Assembly: GCF_002198675.1 (NCBI RefSeq)
Contig: NZ_MWLL01000129.1
Location: forward strand, 1 to 42,999
Direction of reading: 5' to 3'
DNA from: Kineosporia sp. R_H_3
GTDB lineage: Bacteria > Actinomycetota > Actinomycetes > Actinomycetales > Kineosporiaceae
Length of the DNA stretch: 42,999 bases
Shown here: in pieces, positions 40,418 to 42,999 of the stretch
How positions within the stretch are numbered: position 1 is the stretch's first letter
Layout of the letters: the number at the start of each line of letters is the position of its first letter
Translations under genes and position numbers: made by a program
Notes under the pieces: generated by a model
What the model saw: the letters and a program-made list of their open reading frames with translations, nothing else
What the model was told of the DNA's origin: nothing
Databases searched by the model: none

Positions 40418-41296
40418 GTGAGCGCGACCGCCCTCGCGCTCGTGCTCGCGGCCGCGGTGGCCCACGCGCTGTGGAACCGCCTCGTGCACGGCATCGAGGA
40501 CCGGGTCGCGGTGCTGTCGGTCGCCGGGTTCGCCGGGGCCGCGGTGCTCTCGCCCGCCCTCGTGCTGCGCCCGCCGGTCGGCGCCGGACCCGTGGCCGGC
40601 GGGGTGCCCGGCGGCTGGCCGGCGGCGGTGTGGGGTCTCGCGGTGCTCTCCGGGGTGGCCGAGGCGGTGTACTGCGGGCTGCTCGCCGCGGCGTACCGGC
40701 GCGGGTCGCTCGCCGTGACGTACCCGGTGGGCCGTGGGACGGCGCCGCTGCTCGTCACGGCCGGCGCCTGGTTGCTGCTGGGCCAGGCCCCGGGTCTCGC
40801 CGCCGTGGCCGGCGCGGTGACCCTCGCTGCGGGACTCGTGCTCGTCGCCGGCGTGGCGCGCGACCTCGGGGAGCACGCGTCGCTGGGCTGGGCGCTCGGG
40901 GTCGGCGTCGCGATCGCGACCTACAGCGTCATGGACGCTGCGGCGGTCCGGCGTCTCGCCGACGCGGCGGGCGCAGCGGGCGCGGCGCCGCCGCTCGCCG
41001 CGGCGGGCTACCTGTCGGTGACGCTGTTCCTCCAAGGACTGTTCCTCGCCCTGGCCCTGCGGTCGTGGTCGAGGCTGCGGGCGGCGCTGCGGACCGGCGC
41101 GCTCGTCGGGGTCGGCGTCGTGCTGGCGTACCTGCTCGTCCTGCTCGCCTTCCAGCGCGCCGACGCCGGCCGCGTCGCCACGCTGCGCGAGGCGTCGGTG
41201 CTCCTCGCGGTCGCGCTGACACCGGGGCCCCGTCCGAGGACGGTGTGGCTCGGTGCCGGGCTCGTCGCGCTCGGGGCGGTCCTCGTCGCGGTGTGA
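40418..41296 (+). CDS. EamA/DMT-type permease
   Basis: The 292-residue protein is very hydrophobic, with eight to ten membrane segments in two EamA repeats. The N-terminal AVAHALWNRLVH and the repeat-end YPVGRGTAPLLV pattern are typical. The last repeat looks short: after REASVLLAVAL the family normally has a further few residues containing an (L)GE motif, here replaced by TPGPRPRTVW, so one helix may be broken. The substrate is unknown. The GTG start at 40418 is 79 nt after the DUF952 fusion gene. Confidence 0.85.
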   Translation: MSATALALVLAAAVAHALWNRLVHGIEDRVAVLSVAGFAGAAVLSPALVLRPPVGAGPVAGGVPGGWPAAVWGLAVLSGVAEAVYCGLLAAAYRRGSLAVTYPVGRGTAPLLVTAGAWLLLGQAPGLAAVAGAVTLAAGLVLVAGVARDLGEHASLGWALGVGVAIATYSVMDAAAVRRLADAAGAAGAAPPLAAAGYLSVTLFLQGLFLALALRSWSRLRAALRTGALVGVGVVLAYLLVLLAFQRADAGRVATLREASVLLAVALTPGPRPRTVWLGAGLVALGAVLVAV

Positions 41297-41314
41297 CGGG
41301 CCGCCGCCCGGGCG

Positions 41315-41656
41315 CTACGCGTCGACGATGTCGACCGAGATCTCCACGGCCGTGACGCTCCCGGTGTTCTCGAGCCAGTGGAGCGTGGTGCGGTCCTCGG
41401 GCCAGCCGGGGCCGGGCCCGTACTGCGTCGCGACGCCGTCCCGGTGGTCGGTGATCGTCCCCCGGAGCACGTAGACGAGCCCGGGTCTGCCGACGTGGTC
41501 GTGGAGCGGGCCGAAGACGCCGCCGGGCTCGATCGTCACCTTCCGCATCCGGAGCCGGCGGCCTGCCATCCCCTCGATCTCAGGACCGAGGTCGACCGTC
41601 CCCAGGAGGTCGACGGTGACGCCCTTCGTCGCGTGGGTCGTGCTGTCGTCGTCCAT
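41315..41656 (-). CDS. Small cupin-domain protein
   Basis: The 113-residue protein is a single cupin barrel. The first cupin motif is around LHDHVGRPGLVYVLRG with His52 and His54, and the second has His93 in TTLHWLENTG, so three of the usual metal ligands are visible. It could be a small metal-dependent enzyme or a ligand-binding protein. ATG 41656 is chosen because GAGAGGA precedes it and the cupin begins nearby; the longer frame to 41830 has no such support. It is divergent from a GNAT gene. Confidence 0.88.
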   Translation of the reverse strand: MDDDSTTHATKGVTVDLLGTVDLGPEIEGMAGRRLRMRKVTIEPGGVFGPLHDHVGRPGLVYVLRGTITDHRDGVATQYGPGPGWPEDRTTLHWLENTGSVTAVEISVDIVDA

Positions 41657-41851
41657 TGGGCGTCCTCTCGTGCTCGATGCCTCTGACCCCGTGCCGTCGA
41701 CGGGACGGTGCGCTCGGTGGGTGCACCGGTCTGGATACCCCGGTGGGCCGGGCACGAACCAGCCCGGTCCGAGCCGTCGCCGGGCAGCCCGCAGACCTGT
41801 GCGGTACTCCCGCATCTGCGGTGGCGCCACGAAGGGCGCGGCAGAAGGCGC

Positions 41852-41880
41852 TTGGCCGCGCGGGCGAGCGCTGCGACAGT
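41852..41880 (+). promoter_or_regulatory. Promoter of the GNAT gene at 41887
   Basis: TTGGCC (41852-41857) and GACAGT (41875-41880) are separated by 17 bp, and GACAGT is 6 nt before the ATG, so the transcript is probably leaderless. The rest of the 230-bp divergent gap shows no other clear element. Confidence 0.5.
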
Positions 41881-41886
41881 GCGGCG

Positions 41887-42291
41887 ATGGACCTGATCCC
41901 TACCTGGCGCGGCGAGTTCACCAACGCCGAGGTCAACGCCCTGCACGCCGAGGCGTTCGGGACGCGGGTGTTCGGCGACGACGAGTGGGACTGGGAGCGA
42001 CTCGTCGTGGCCCACAGCCTCGGCTGGGTGACCGCACGCGACGTCGACGGCCTGGTCGGGTTCGTCAACGTGCTCTGGGACGGTCTCACGCATGCCTGGC
42101 TGCAGGACGTCATGGTGGCCCACAGGCTGCGGCACCGGGGCGTCGGCCGGGACGTCGTCGACGTCGCCGTGACGAACGCGCGAGCAGTCGGTTGCGAGTG
42201 GCTCCACGTCGACTTCACCCCGGACCTGGCCCCGTTCTACCTCTCCGCGTGCGGTTTCGAGCCCGCGCAGGCCGGACTGCTGCGACTCTGA
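41887..42291 (+). CDS. GNAT-family acetyltransferase
   Basis: The 134-residue protein has a compact GNAT fold, with the acetyl-CoA-binding loop HRLRHRGVGRDVV (79-91) after WLQDVMV and a C-terminal FYLSACGFEPAQ typical of the family. The substrate is unknown. ATG 41887 starts at the natural domain boundary; frames further upstream overlap the divergent cupin gene. Confidence 0.88.
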   Translation: MDLIPTWRGEFTNAEVNALHAEAFGTRVFGDDEWDWERLVVAHSLGWVTARDVDGLVGFVNVLWDGLTHAWLQDVMVAHRLRHRGVGRDVVDVAVTNARAVGCEWLHVDFTPDLAPFYLSACGFEPAQAGLLRL

Positions 42292-42372
42292 GCATCGGCC
42301 GGGCGCGCCCACGCTGACCGGGGAGCCGACACCGGGCCCCCGCCGTCACAGGTGTGGAGAAGGAGGTGGCCG

Positions 42373-42852
42373 ATGTCCGAGAAGGTGTTCGGGTTCCGGA
42401 ACACGCGTCAGCGGTGGTCGCTACCGATCGGCTTCGCAGCCATGGCCGCCGGCGCCGTGAGCATGGGCGTCTCCGCCGTGCGAGGCACGGTGCCCGCGGG
42501 CTTCGTGGCCATGTTCGTCGCGGTCCTGGCCTGGAACGGCCTCTGGTTCCTCTGGCTCATGGGTCACACGGTGGATGTCGTGGGTGACCGGGTGGTCTGG
42601 CGAGCGGTCCTCCGTCGGCGCGAGCTCGCGGTGGCGGACTTCGACGGCAACGGCAACCTGATCCCCGGGTTCGGCTGGCTGACTCTGCGCGGCGGCGGCC
42701 GGTTGTGGGTCCTCACCGACGGCAGGGGCTGGCCACAGTTCCTGGCGGCGCTCAACGAGGTCCACCCTGATCGGCCGTTCACCCCGGCCTGGGGTGAACG
42801 ATTCGCTCAACGCCAGCTCGCCGGTCGCCGATCCGGCTTCTACGAGCGCTAG
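42373..42852 (+). CDS. Two-TM membrane protein of unknown function
   Basis: The 159-residue protein has two membrane helices (about 17-38 and 44-64) and then a beta-rich cytoplasmic or outer domain (VDVVGDRVVWRAVLRRRELAVADFDG) that resembles the PH-like domains attached to such helix pairs. I do not recognise the family. ATG 42373 is well supported by AGGAGG 6 nt upstream. The TAG stop is 25 nt from the end of the convergent gene. Confidence 0.75.
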   Translation: MSEKVFGFRNTRQRWSLPIGFAAMAAGAVSMGVSAVRGTVPAGFVAMFVAVLAWNGLWFLWLMGHTVDVVGDRVVWRAVLRRRELAVADFDGNGNLIPGFGWLTLRGGGRLWVLTDGRGWPQFLAALNEVHPDRPFTPAWGERFAQRQLAGRRSGFYER

Positions 42853-42877
42853 CAGGAGGCGCTGGCGACGCAGACGC

Positions 42878-42999
42878 CTAGAACGGTGGAGGGTCGTCTG
42901 CCACGGGTGACGCCGGCGTCGCGAGCCGTGGCAGCGGGGTGTGCGGGAGTGCTGTGTAGGCGCGTCCGGTGCGGGTGGTCCAGGTCGTGGTGCCGGGTG
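42878..42999 (-). CDS. 3' end of a DUF222/HNH-endonuclease-like gene
   Basis: Only the last 39 codons and the TAG stop (42878-42880) lie in the window. The visible C-terminus reads TTTWTTRTGRAYTALPHTP and then a Pro/Ala-rich tail. The W-T-x-x-T-G-R-x-Y pattern is the usual ending of the actinobacterial DUF222 plus HNH proteins of the 13E12 type, which occur in many copies per genome. The HNH motif itself would be outside the window. Confidence 0.6.
   Translation of the reverse strand, partial: PGTTTWTTRTGRAYTALPHTPLPRLATPASPVADDPPPF

Overview
The window is very GC-rich, tightly packed bacterial DNA with many GTG starts and 1-4 nt start/stop overlaps. It carries BldD, mIHF (MihF), RpoZ, an actinobacterial-type PriA and a DUF222/HNH-like gene end, so it comes from an actinomycete (class Actinomycetes). 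The genus cannot be fixed from the sequence. No rRNA, tRNA, IS element, prophage or CRISPR array was seen.

Layout. (1) 1-3482: the end of an unknown Thr-rich membrane protein, then the shikimate operon aroC-aroK-aroB. (2) 3472-5144: a divergent accessory pair, an HxlR-type regulator and a SAM methyltransferase, sharing a 71-bp region with five GTAC repeats. (3) 5156-6666: aroQ, efp, nusB, closed by a strong hairpin. (4) 6760-7257: bldD on the minus strand, with a candidate BldD box inside its own promoter. (5) 7464-17817: an eight-gene pyrimidine operon pyrR-pyrB-pyrC-carA-carB-pyrK-pyrD-pyrF. Its leader has a PyrR-binding hairpin touching the ribosome binding site, and every internal junction overlaps. 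(6) 17884-25013: an alpha/beta hydrolase, then the conserved mihF-gmk-rpoZ-coaBC-metK-priA block. (7) 24985-35658: about 10.7 kb lying between priA and def, which are near neighbours in many actinobacteria. It holds a DUF4395 membrane protein, a one-chain asymmetric ABC exporter, a lipoprotein, a small CxxC protein with a P-loop kinase-like partner, and a complete NAD module (nrtR divergent from nadA-nadB-nadC across a perfect palindrome). (8) 35691-39490: def-fmt-rsmB and rpe. (9) 39505-42999: accessory genes (GNAT-DUF952 fusion, DMT permease, cupin, GNAT, a two-TM protein) and the 3' end of a DUF222/HNH-like gene.

Regulation is the most informative layer. Three local regulators (BldD, PyrR, NrtR) each have a recognisable target next to them, and the HxlR regulator has a likely one. 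Seven genes have a -10-like hexamer exactly 6 nt before the start codon, as expected for leaderless transcripts. In all four places where a gene ends in TAG and the next gene is co-directional, that TAG is the first half of a TAGNNT -10 hexamer. Most genes are ordinary housekeeping. The less familiar material is the HxlR/methyltransferase promoter, the asymmetric ABC exporter, the CxxC/P-loop pair, the GNAT-DUF952 fusion and the stop-codon/-10 overlaps.
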